DNA of 6,223 bases, from contig CAMJHU010000137.1 of NCBI GenBank assembly GCA_946405565.1, forward strand, positions 1 to 6,223. The letters are read 5' to 3'. This DNA is from an uncultured Clostridia bacterium (GTDB lineage Bacteria; Bacillota; Clostridia; Oscillospirales; Acutalibacteraceae). The notes beneath the pieces were generated by a model, which worked only from the letters and a program-made list of their open reading frames with translations, ran no database searches and was not told the DNA's origin. Every line of letters begins with the position of its first letter. Positions within the stretch are counted from its first letter, which is position 1. Both the position numbers and the translations under genes were made by a program. This document shows positions 1 through 6,223 of this stretch, piece after piece.

Positions 1-2
1 AG

Positions 3-26
3 AAGGAGAATTCGCTGCGGTTGTAG
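3..26 (+). pseudogene. 3' end of the upstream part of the CotH/lamin-tail gene, ending at an in-frame amber codon
   Basis: Read in the same frame as the large gene that follows, these bases encode KENSLRL and then TAG. This is not random sequence. It lines up with the strand before the last turn of the second lamin-tail domain of the same protein (EELYLF then DGGGRILDVM), and after the stop the frame continues with NAAGLVEDSV, which matches DGGGRILDVM residue for residue in length. The other two forward frames give no comparable match. I infer that this piece and the following open frame are one ancestral gene cut by a nonsense codon, or read through it. Only seven residues are visible, so the call rests on the internal alignment. 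Confidence 0.4.
24..26 (+). other. In-frame TAG codon inside a lamin-tail domain
   Basis: The TAG separates KENSLRL from VPNAAGLVEDSV, with recognisable lamin-tail sequence on both sides in one frame. It could be a nonsense mutation (one step from CAG, TAT, TAC or TTG), a sequencing or assembly error, or a sense-decoded amber codon. The three stop codons that end genes in this window are TAA, TGA and TAA, so TAG is not used as a terminator here, but three genes are too few to argue recoding. Confidence 0.55.
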
Positions 27-44
27 GTTCCCAATGCCGCCGGA

Positions 45-2099
45 TTGGTGGAGGATTCCGTGACGGCGTTCCCGCTCAATCCCAATGTCTCCTGCGGGCG
101 CGACCCCAAGAGCGGGGAATTCCGGCAGTTTTCCAGTCCCACGCCGGGACGCGCCAACACGACCTATTCCTACCCGCTCACCCAATCGGTGGGCGCTGAC
201 CCGCTGACCCCGCTGTATATCAGCGAAGCGCTGTGTGTGTCGGACAATGAAGGCGAATTTGACCGCGATTACGTCGAGCTTCACAACGCCGGCGCGAAAG
301 CCGTTTCGCTGGACGGATACACGCTTGCCAAGAGCCGCGAGGGAAACCGTTATGCTTTTCCCGACGTGACGCTTGCGGCGGGTGAGTATCTCATTGTGTA
401 CTGCGTCGGCGACACGCGGGATGGCAAGTCGGAGCTGACAGCGCCTTTCAAGCTGAATCAGGGCGGAGAGGAACTGTATCTCTTTGACGGCGGAGGACGC
501 ATTCTCGACGTCATGCGGACGGGACCGCAGACCTACGGACACTCTTCCGGTCGGGTTCCCGGACGCACCCATCAGGTCTTTGTGTTTGAAACGCCCACGC
601 CCGGCAGGAGCAATGACGGCGTGGCTGTATATGAAGGTTACGCGCCCGCGCCGATGTTTTCTTCCGAGGGCGGCTATGTCAAAGCCGGTTTTGCATTGTC
701 ATGCGACGCGCCGGCGGACTGCGAAATCCATGTGACGACCGACGGCACCCTGCCCGACCGTTCCTCTGGGCGCTGGCAGACGGACAAGCCGCTGGTCATC
801 GAACAAAACGCGGTCGTGAGCGCCGTTGCCTATCGGGACGGATGTCTGCCCAGCCGTGTGACAACTGCCACGTTTCTCACCGAAACGCCCCATACCATTC
901 CCGTCGTGTCGGTATCCTCACCGCCTGACGGACTTTTTTCCCGCGAAACCGGGATTTTGTCCAAGGCGGTCAATCAATTGGTGCCGGGCAAAGCCAATTA
1001 TCTGAGCGATGAAAAGCGGGAAGCGACATTTGAATATTTCATTGACGGGCAGAAAGCCGTTTCCTTCCGCTGCGGGCTTAAGATGGCAGGCGATTATTCC
1101 CGGCGGTTTCCCCAAAAGGGGATGGCTGTCATCATGAGTGAACGCTACGGTGTCAATGCCTGTTATTTTCCCTTCTTCGGCGCATACAGTCCGTCCAAAA
1201 CCGAATCGCTGCTGCTGCGTCCTTCGGGGCAGGACTGGCTGCGCGCCCATCTGCGGGACGAATTCTGTTCGCGGATTGTCCGGGCAAGCGCGGCTGACGA
1301 CAGCGGCGTGCATTGCGATTATCAGGAAGCCCAGCCCGTGGCGCTGTATATCAACGGGGAATACTGGGGACTGTATTATATCCGGGAAAAGCTCAACGAG
1401 GATTATCTGGTCAACCGATACGGTTATACCAAGGGTCACATTGACATCATCAAGTGGGAAGGGAGCGTGCAGTCCGGCTCTCTCACCGAATGGAAAGCCC
1501 TGCTGGATTTCTGCGCGGACAACGATATGCAGGACGAAGCCAATTACCGCTATGTCTGCGACAGGGTGGACGTGGATTCGCTGATTGACTGGTGGGTGTT
1601 TGAAACCTACGTCGGCAACGACGACACAGGCAACGTGCGCTGCTGCCGCGACCGGAACGGCGGCAAATGGCACTGGATGCTGTTCGATCTCGACGACGCG
1701 TTTCATCTTTCCTATTACCGGGTCAATTACATCAAAAAATACGCGATGGGACCGACACACGGACTTGCCGGCTGCCGCAATACGCTTATACGCCGTATGC
1801 TGACCAATCCGGATTTCCGAGACCGGTTTATCCGACGGTATCTGTATCATATCAACACCACCTTTGACCCGGAGCGTCTGGGTGGGCTGCTGGATGAACT
1901 GCAATCCGAGATTGATCCGGAGATGTCCCGCCAATATGAGCGCTGGGGCAAGCCCAGCAGCGGTTTTTACACCTACAATATCAATGCCATGCACCGCATT
2001 ATCAAAGCCAAGCCCGCGATTGCGCGGCGGCATCTGCGGGAGGCTTTCGGATTGACAGAAGAGAAACTGGCAGTCTATGAAAAAGACGTTGCGAAGTAA
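45..2099 (+). CDS. CotH kinase-like protein with lamin-tail domains (N-terminus missing or interrupted)
   Basis: Probably a secreted or surface-attached protein. Numbered from the TTG at 45: residues 1-39 are the tail of a lamin-tail domain (ends TPGRANT, 33-39); about 57-191 are a complete second one (WVEL-like DYVELHN, then GYTLAKS, ending TPGRSND, 185-191); about 205-283 resemble the chitobiase/hexosaminidase C-terminal beta domain (TTDGTLPD, 231-238); about 285-620 are a CotH kinase-like domain. CotH hallmarks are RPSGQDWLRAHLRDEF, NGEYWGLYYIREK (437-449) and WHWMLFDLDDAF (from W542; DLD at 548-550), the last probably including metal-binding acidic residues. Known for the family: Bacillus subtilis CotH is an atypical kinase that phosphorylates spore-coat proteins CotB and CotG; the substrate here is unknown. 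The start at 45 is unlikely to be real: it falls mid-domain, lacks a Shine-Dalgarno sequence and leaves no signal peptide. The frame is open from 27, just after the in-frame TAG. The stop is 15 bp before the SNF2 gene. Confidence 0.85.
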   Translation: MVEDSVTAFPLNPNVSCGRDPKSGEFRQFSSPTPGRANTTYSYPLTQSVGADPLTPLYISEALCVSDNEGEFDRDYVELHNAGAKAVSLDGYTLAKSREGNRYAFPDVTLAAGEYLIVYCVGDTRDGKSELTAPFKLNQGGEELYLFDGGGRILDVMRTGPQTYGHSSGRVPGRTHQVFVFETPTPGRSNDGVAVYEGYAPAPMFSSEGGYVKAGFALSCDAPADCEIHVTTDGTLPDRSSGRWQTDKPLVIEQNAVVSAVAYRDGCLPSRVTTATFLTETPHTIPVVSVSSPPDGLFSRETGILSKAVNQLVPGKANYLSDEKREATFEYFIDGQKAVSFRCGLKMAGDYSRRFPQKGMAVIMSERYGVNACYFPFFGAYSPSKTESLLLRPSGQDWLRAHLRDEFCSRIVRASAADDSGVHCDYQEAQPVALYINGEYWGLYYIREKLNEDYLVNRYGYTKGHIDIIKWEGSVQSGSLTEWKALLDFCADNDMQDEANYRYVCDRVDVDSLIDWWVFETYVGNDDTGNVRCCRDRNGGKWHWMLFDLDDAFHLSYYRVNYIKKYAMGPTHGLAGCRNTLIRRMLTNPDFRDRFIRRYLYHINTTFDPERLGGLLDELQSEIDPEMSRQYERWGKPSSGFYTYNINAMHRIIKAKPAIARRHLREAFGLTEEKLAVYEKDVAK

Positions 2100-2100
2100 G

Positions 2101-2106
2101 AAGGAG
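2101..2106 (+). promoter_or_regulatory. Ribosome binding site for the SNF2-family gene
   Basis: AAGGAG lies directly after the stop codon of the CotH-like gene and 8 bases before a TTG. This strong site with good spacing decides in favour of the TTG at 2115 as the start, giving the protein start MNWKHLF, which is also where the SWIM-module homology begins. With only 15 bp between the genes there is no room for a separate promoter, which supports co-transcription. Confidence 0.8.
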
Positions 2107-2114
2107 AGAACGGT

Positions 2115-5100
2115 TTGAATTGGAAACATTTATTCACCAGTGAAACACTGACACGCGGACGGCAGTATTTTCAAAAGGGGCGAGTAGGTCCGTTCCTGAA
2201 GCTGAGCGAAAACCGTTATACTGCCAATATAAAAGGGTCGAACGGCAAGCAGTATAATACCTTTGTGGGCTTTTCAGGCAGCGAAGTGGAAAGTATGAAA
2301 TGCACCTGTCCCTTTGCCTCATCGGGGAGAACCTGCAAGCATATGGCAGCGCTGTTGTTCGCGCTGGAGCAGCAGGAATTCAGCCCGGCGGAGCGGAAGG
2401 ATTCCTCTGCCGCGAGGGAAAAAATTCATCCCTTTGCCACGACCGGCAAAACAAAGGGCAAGGACAAGCAGACGTACAATTATTACGATCTGGGGCGCAT
2501 TACCCGCCGGACGGTGATTTACGACGATACCTATGACGCGGCGGTCAGACTGCTGAAGGATAAGGAACTGGTTCCCGGACATATCTATACGAGCTATGAC
2601 ATAATCGACGGTTCGCCCTGCTGCGTGACTGAGGGCGAAGTGCATTTTCCCAAAGGCAAAGAAGCAATGGTGCGTGTGATGTTTAACCGCGAAGCCCTCA
2701 AGGAACTGCGATGCGACGTGCCGATCTGTCGCAGCCGTCACCCCGAGTGCAATAGGGTGGGTTCCAAAGAGGAACCCTGCGAACATACGCTGGCGATGCT
2801 GATTGCGGCGAACGAGTATCTCCGCGAGAATGAATACGGCGACGCGACCGACGAGGCGGGCTTCGATTTTCTGGAAGCGCTTCGCAGAGAGAAGGGCGCG
2901 CATACGTTTTCCGATGAGGGAGGAGGCTCCGCCGGACGGCAGGTGATGCTGGAGCCGCGTGTGACCCGTGAGGAGGACGAACTGCGGCTTTCCTTCCGTG
3001 TGGGCTGTGACAAACTGTATGTGGTGCGCAACCTCACCGATCTGGTCAAATGTGTGGAGAATAAGGAAGAAATCTCCTATGGCAAGCTCACGCTGGATTT
3101 TTCGCGGGACGTCATCCGTCAGGCGGATATGCCGCTCTACCATCTGGTGAAATCGGTGATTGAGGATGAACGGTATCATTCCGAGCAGCTGCAGCGTGCC
3201 TATTATTTTTACAACCGGGAGTTCTCGGTCAAATCCGATTTCCCGCTTTACGGACAGCGGCTCGACCGTTTTTTCGATATCGTCAGGGACGGAAGCGTGC
3301 CGTTTGTGGATAAGGACGCCAAGAGCGGCAAGGAAGACGGTATGCTGCGGTTCGGCAGCGAGGTCCCCCGTGTGACTCTGACGGTCAGCAAGCAGGAGGA
3401 CCGCTACGGTGTGTTTCACGGGGTTCTCGTCAGCGGACAGATACCGCACTTCTATCGCACGCCGCAGTATCGTTATTTTCTGCGGGAGCGTACCCTGTAC
3501 CGCATGAGCGATGACGGTTCCGTGGCAGGCACGGTTTTTGATCAGGCGGATCAGGACGGACGTATCAGGTTTTCCATCGGTCGGCAGAGCCTGTCGGAAT
3601 TCTATTATACCGTACTTCCCCGGCTGCGGGATTCATTTGATATTCAGGAGAAAGACGCGGCGCTGGTGGAGGACTATCTGCCGCCCGAAGTGAAATTTGT
3701 CTTTTATCTCGATCTGCCGGACGGTGTGCCGGTATGCCGCGCGGTGTCGCGGTACGGCGATCAGGAGCGTCCCACGAGCGACTGTGTGAATCCCGATAAG
3801 GCGAAGGAGCGATTCCGCGATATCCACCGCGAGCAGGAAGCGGCAGAAGCGGTTCTGCACTATTTCCCCCAAGTGGATGAGAAACAGGGACTGTTTGTGT
3901 CGGACGGCGACGAGGAATCGGTTTATAACCTGCTGGAAAACGGCATTGAAGCGCTCTCGCAGATCGGCGAGGTGCAGGGCAGCGACGACTTCCGCGCGCT
4001 GCGCATCCGTCCCAAGGTACATATCAAGGTGGGCGTATCGGTCGAGAGTGATCTGATGAACCTCACCATCGGCAGTACGGATGTGTCGCCGGAGGAGCTG
4101 CTGGAAATTCTGAGCAGCTATCGGCGCAAAAAGCGGTATCACCGGCTGAAAAGCGGCGACTTTGTGGACATCGGCGAGGATATCTCCGAACTCAGCGCCA
4201 TGATCGACACGCTGCATCTTTCGCAGAAGGATCTTCTGAAGGGCAGCGCCAAAATTCCCTCCTATCGCGCTCTGTATCTCGACAAAATGTCGGAGGACAG
4301 CGACGCGCTGGATATCAGGCGGGACAAGGTTTTCAAAAAAATCATTCAGGGTTTTAAAACCGTGAGCGAATCAGACTTTGAGGTGCCGGAAGGATTGCAG
4401 GACATTATGCGCGGCTATCAGGTGTACGGTCACAAGTGGCTGCGCACGCTGGAGGCTTACGGCTTCGGCGGCATTCTGGCGGACGATATGGGTCTGGGCA
4501 AGACCTTACAGATGATCTCGGTTTTCGCGGCGGCAAAGGCGGAGGGAAAGCAAGGCACTTCGATGGTTATCTGTCCGTCGTCGCTGGTGTATAACTGGCT
4601 GGCGGAGCTGAACCGGTTTGCGCCGGAGCTGTCGGCGGTGGTCGTGGCAGGCACCCAGAAGGAACGTTCGGAACTGATTGACCGTCTGGGAAACTACGAT
4701 GTGGCGGTCACGTCTTATGACCTGTTCAAGCGTGATGTGGAACTGTATGAGGGCAAATCCTTCCTCTATCAGGTGATCGACGAGGCGCAGTACATCAAGA
4801 CCCATACCACGGCGGCTGCCAAATCCGTGAAGCTGCTGCAAAGCAAGGTGCGGTTTGCGCTGACCGGCACGCCCATTGAGAACCGGCTGAGTGAACTGTG
4901 GAGCATTTTTGATTATCTGATGCCGGGGTTCCTCTATGGCTACGAAACCTTCCGGAAGGAATTTGAAACCCCTATCACCAAAAAGAACGACGAGGAGGCG
5001 TCCCGTCGGCTGAAACGCATGGTGTCGCCCTTTATTCTGCGCCGTCTCAAGAGCGATGTGCTGCGCGATCTGCCTGATAAGATCGAAGAGGTGCGCTATG

Positions 5101-5798
5101 CCAAGTTCGAGAAGGAACAACAGTTGGTATACGACAGTCAGGTGGTGTATATGACCCGCATGGTGCAAGGGAAAGACGACGAGTTTGTGCGGAAGAATAA
5201 GCTGCAGATTCTGGCGGAGCTGACCAAGATACGGCAAATCTGCTGCGATCCCTCGCTGCTGCTGGAGGATTATCACGGCGGTTCCGCCAAGCGGCAGACC
5301 TGTCTGGAACTGATTCAGAGCGCTATGGAGGGCGAGCATCGCGTGCTGCTTTTCTCACAGTTTACCTCCATGCTGGCGCTGCTGGAAGAAGACCTGCGCG
5401 GAACGGGTATCGACTATTATAAAATCACCGGCAGTACGCCCAAGAAGGAGCGTATGGAACTGGTGGAGCAATTCAATACGGGCGATACGCCGGTATTTCT
5501 GATTTCGCTCAAGGCGGGCGGCACGGGACTGAATCTGACGGGCGCGGATGTGGTGATTCACTACGACCCGTGGTGGAACGTGGCTGCCCAGAATCAGGCA
5601 ACCGACCGCGCCCACCGTATCGGACAGACCCGTACGGTATCCGTGTACCGTCTGATTGTCAAAGATTCCATCGAGGAAAAAATCCTGCAGTTGCAGGAGC
5701 TCAAAAAGAATCTGGCGGATGAAATTCTCGCGGGCGGCGCGACGGAAAGCAGTCTCTCGCAGATGACCAAGGAAGATCTGATCGCGCTGCTGAGCTGA
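2115..5798 (+). CDS. SWIM zinc-finger SNF2-family ATPase (DEAD/DEAH-box helicase-like)
   Basis: A complete 1227-residue ATP-dependent DNA translocase or nucleoprotein remodeller, presumably cytoplasmic. Order: SWIM zinc motif C63-x-C65-x8-C74-x-H76; an apparent second, divergent SWIM-like module at about 140-231 (C200, C205, C212, C222-x-H224); the bacterial SNF2-associated region at about 310-700, with its typical EELLEILSSYRRKKRYHRLK near 660-680; then the two RecA lobes. Motifs: RGYQ 766-769, Walker A DDMGLGKT 790-797 (K796), motif II DEAQ 889-892, LTGTP 916-920, motif IV RVLLFSQF from 1076, GGTGLNL from 1135, and motif VI QATDRAHRIGQ 1161-1171. All catalytic motifs are intact, so it should be active. 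It starts at TTG behind a strong ribosome binding site. Homologues I recall are about 1000-1100 residues, so this one is somewhat long, which the extra N-terminal module could explain. The cellular role of this bacterial subfamily is poorly defined; such proteins occur as housekeeping and as defence-associated ATPases, and nothing nearby points to defence. Confidence 0.95.
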   Translation: MNWKHLFTSETLTRGRQYFQKGRVGPFLKLSENRYTANIKGSNGKQYNTFVGFSGSEVESMKCTCPFASSGRTCKHMAALLFALEQQEFSPAERKDSSAAREKIHPFATTGKTKGKDKQTYNYYDLGRITRRTVIYDDTYDAAVRLLKDKELVPGHIYTSYDIIDGSPCCVTEGEVHFPKGKEAMVRVMFNREALKELRCDVPICRSRHPECNRVGSKEEPCEHTLAMLIAANEYLRENEYGDATDEAGFDFLEALRREKGAHTFSDEGGGSAGRQVMLEPRVTREEDELRLSFRVGCDKLYVVRNLTDLVKCVENKEEISYGKLTLDFSRDVIRQADMPLYHLVKSVIEDERYHSEQLQRAYYFYNREFSVKSDFPLYGQRLDRFFDIVRDGSVPFVDKDAKSGKEDGMLRFGSEVPRVTLTVSKQEDRYGVFHGVLVSGQIPHFYRTPQYRYFLRERTLYRMSDDGSVAGTVFDQADQDGRIRFSIGRQSLSEFYYTVLPRLRDSFDIQEKDAALVEDYLPPEVKFVFYLDLPDGVPVCRAVSRYGDQERPTSDCVNPDKAKERFRDIHREQEAAEAVLHYFPQVDEKQGLFVSDGDEESVYNLLENGIEALSQIGEVQGSDDFRALRIRPKVHIKVGVSVESDLMNLTIGSTDVSPEELLEILSSYRRKKRYHRLKSGDFVDIGEDISELSAMIDTLHLSQKDLLKGSAKIPSYRALYLDKMSEDSDALDIRRDKVFKKIIQGFKTVSESDFEVPEGLQDIMRGYQVYGHKWLRTLEAYGFGGILADDMGLGKTLQMISVFAAAKAEGKQGTSMVICPSSLVYNWLAELNRFAPELSAVVVAGTQKERSELIDRLGNYDVAVTSYDLFKRDVELYEGKSFLYQVIDEAQYIKTHTTAAAKSVKLLQSKVRFALTGTPIENRLSELWSIFDYLMPGFLYGYETFRKEFETPITKKNDEEASRRLKRMVSPFILRRLKSDVLRDLPDKIEEVRYAKFEKEQQLVYDSQVVYMTRMVQGKDDEFVRKNKLQILAELTKIRQICCDPSLLLEDYHGGSAKRQTCLELIQSAMEGEHRVLLFSQFTSMLALLEEDLRGTGIDYYKITGSTPKKERMELVEQFNTGDTPVFLISLKAGGTGLNLTGADVVIHYDPWWNVAAQNQATDRAHRIGQTRTVSVYRLIVKDSIEEKILQLQELKKNLADEILAGGATESSLSQMTKEDLIALLS

Positions 5799-5829
5799 CG
5801 CCGACGCTGCCGGTTTTCGATGATACGCC

Positions 5830-5866
5830 AAAAAACAGCCCCGTACCGATTTGGAACGGGGCTGTT
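5830..5866 (-). terminator. Rho-independent terminator in the convergent intergenic region
   Basis: A perfect 11-bp inverted repeat (AACAGCCCCGT at 5834-5844, ACGGGGCTGTT at 5856-5866) encloses an 11-base loop that can add two more G-C pairs. On the minus strand the GC-rich stem runs into six T residues (A-run at 5830-5835), a classical terminator 36 bp after the stop of the minus-strand gene. On the plus strand the stem is followed only by TT then CTGCG, so termination of the SNF2 transcript there should be weaker though still possible. It is the only terminator-like hairpin I see between 5799 and 5901. Confidence 0.85.
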
Positions 5867-5901
5867 CTGCGTGGAAAATGTGTCAGAATCAATGAACCAA
5901 C

Positions 5902-6223
5902 TTATTTGGTGAGATCGTAGGTGTAGGTCTGGGAACGGGTCTCGTTTTCCACGACAATCTGCATCTTCATCTTTTGCAGATCATAGAATACGGTGTACTG
6001 GGTTCCGTACAGTTCGGTACCAAAATGTTCCTCATCGCTCTTTTCCATATCGGAGGAATTGGAAGCAAGCAGCGACTGCGCGTAATCCTGCGACATACCG
6101 GGCGCACCGCCCGCGAGCTGTTCGGAAAGCGCCTTGTCAAAGAATTGGTTCAGCGTTACTTCATTGTAAGCGTCGTTGTAATCCTTGGTGCTGAGTTTTG
6201 CGCTGCCCACCTTCTGAGTCGTA
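5902..6223 (-). CDS. C-terminal part of a probable linear amide C-N hydrolase-like (Ntn) protein, partial
   Basis: The last 106 residues of a protein whose 5' part lies beyond the right edge; the frame is open to the edge (TTQK precedes the GTG at 6210, so that GTG need not be a start). The end, GTQYTVFYDLQKMKMQIVVENETRSQTYTYDL, resembles the final strands of choloylglycine hydrolase / linear amide C-N hydrolase proteins, where a TxW/TxY-S/T-V-Y-D/N-L stretch is followed by a short hairpin. The preceding helical stretch (DYNDAYNEVTLNQFFDKAL, then GMSQDYAQSLLAS) fits the helices before it in that family. The catalytic N-terminal cysteine would be upstream and cannot be seen, so activity and substrate are open. 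The assignment is from remembered family pattern only. It converges on the SNF2 gene across 103 bp and has its own strong terminator. Confidence 0.5.
   Translation of the reverse strand, partial: TTQKVGSAKLSTKDYNDAYNEVTLNQFFDKALSEQLAGGAPGMSQDYAQSLLASNSSDMEKSDEEHFGTELYGTQYTVFYDLQKMKMQIVVENETRSQTYTYDLTK

Noticed and set aside
1..10. AGAAGGAGAA as a ribosome binding site for the CotH-like frame
   Set aside because: It is 36 bases from the TTG at 45, too far to serve it, and its nearest TTG (21) is followed at once by TAG. In frame it encodes part of the lamin-tail strand KENSLRL.
1..60. A frameshift, rather than a stop codon, at the start of the window
   Set aside because: The other two forward frames upstream (for example EGEFAAVVGS) fit the lamin-tail pattern less well than KENSLRL, which is already in the same frame as the rest.
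918..2129. A 403-codon open frame on the minus strand opposite the CotH-like gene
   Set aside because: It crosses the gene 1/gene 2 junction, its product has no recognisable domain, and it has no ribosome binding site; the plus-strand frame has clear family motifs. Such long antisense frames arise from codon bias in GC-rich genes.
2319..3449. A 376-codon open frame on the minus strand opposite the SNF2 N-terminal region
   Set aside because: It mirrors the codons of the SNF2 gene, including the SWIM modules, and shows no domain of its own.
4506..5339. A 277-codon open frame on the minus strand opposite the SNF2 motor
   Set aside because: It lies antisense to intact helicase motifs and its composition (His/Leu/Gln-rich) is typical of antisense shadows.
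5799..5901. A small RNA or small protein gene between the convergent genes
   Set aside because: The 103-bp gap is accounted for by the terminator hairpin; no promoter-like boxes or ribosome binding site with an open frame are visible.
6202..6210. GTG at 6208-6210 as the true start of the minus-strand gene
   Set aside because: The frame stays open to the window edge, and the visible part looks like the C-terminal end of a larger enzyme. The bases just upstream (AAG) give only a weak, badly spaced site.

Overview
The window looks like chromosomal DNA from a GC-rich (by eye, above 50%) Gram-positive anaerobe, most plausibly an Oscillospiraceae/Ruminococcaceae-type gut Clostridium. The reasons are a surface protein joining lamin-tail domains to a CotH kinase-like domain, a Firmicutes-style SWIM + SNF2-associated + SNF2 protein, strong AAGGAG-type ribosome binding sites and a non-ATG start. 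The family assignment is inference; no marker gene settles it.

Layout. (1) Positions 1-2099, plus strand: most of a large extracellular-type protein, with the tail of one lamin-tail domain, a complete second one, a chitobiase/beta-hexosaminidase C-terminal-like beta domain and a CotH kinase-like domain. Its true N-terminus lies left of the window. The same reading frame carries an amber codon (TAG, 24-26) inside the first lamin-tail domain, so the gene is either broken, read through or mis-sequenced there. (2) Positions 2115-5798, plus strand: a complete 1227-residue SNF2-family ATPase/helicase-like protein with an N-terminal SWIM zinc module and, it appears, a second divergent copy of it. 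It follows gene 1 by 15 bp, so the two are probably co-transcribed. (3) Positions 5799-5901: convergent intergenic region with one strong hairpin whose T-run faces the minus strand. (4) Positions 5902-6223, minus strand: the C-terminal 106 residues of a protein running off the right edge, whose end resembles the linear amide C-N hydrolase/choloylglycine hydrolase (Ntn) family.

How they work together. Genes 1 and 2 form an apparent operon, but one product should act outside the cell (or on the spore or cell surface) and the other on DNA or nucleoprotein inside it. Nothing in the sequence shows a shared pathway. Gene 3 is an independent, convergent unit. I found no RNA gene, CRISPR array, insertion sequence or phage gene. 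There is no non-coding stretch over about 100 bp and no promoter I can support. The most unusual points are the in-frame amber codon and the apparent duplicated SWIM module; I do not see a clear new multi-gene system.
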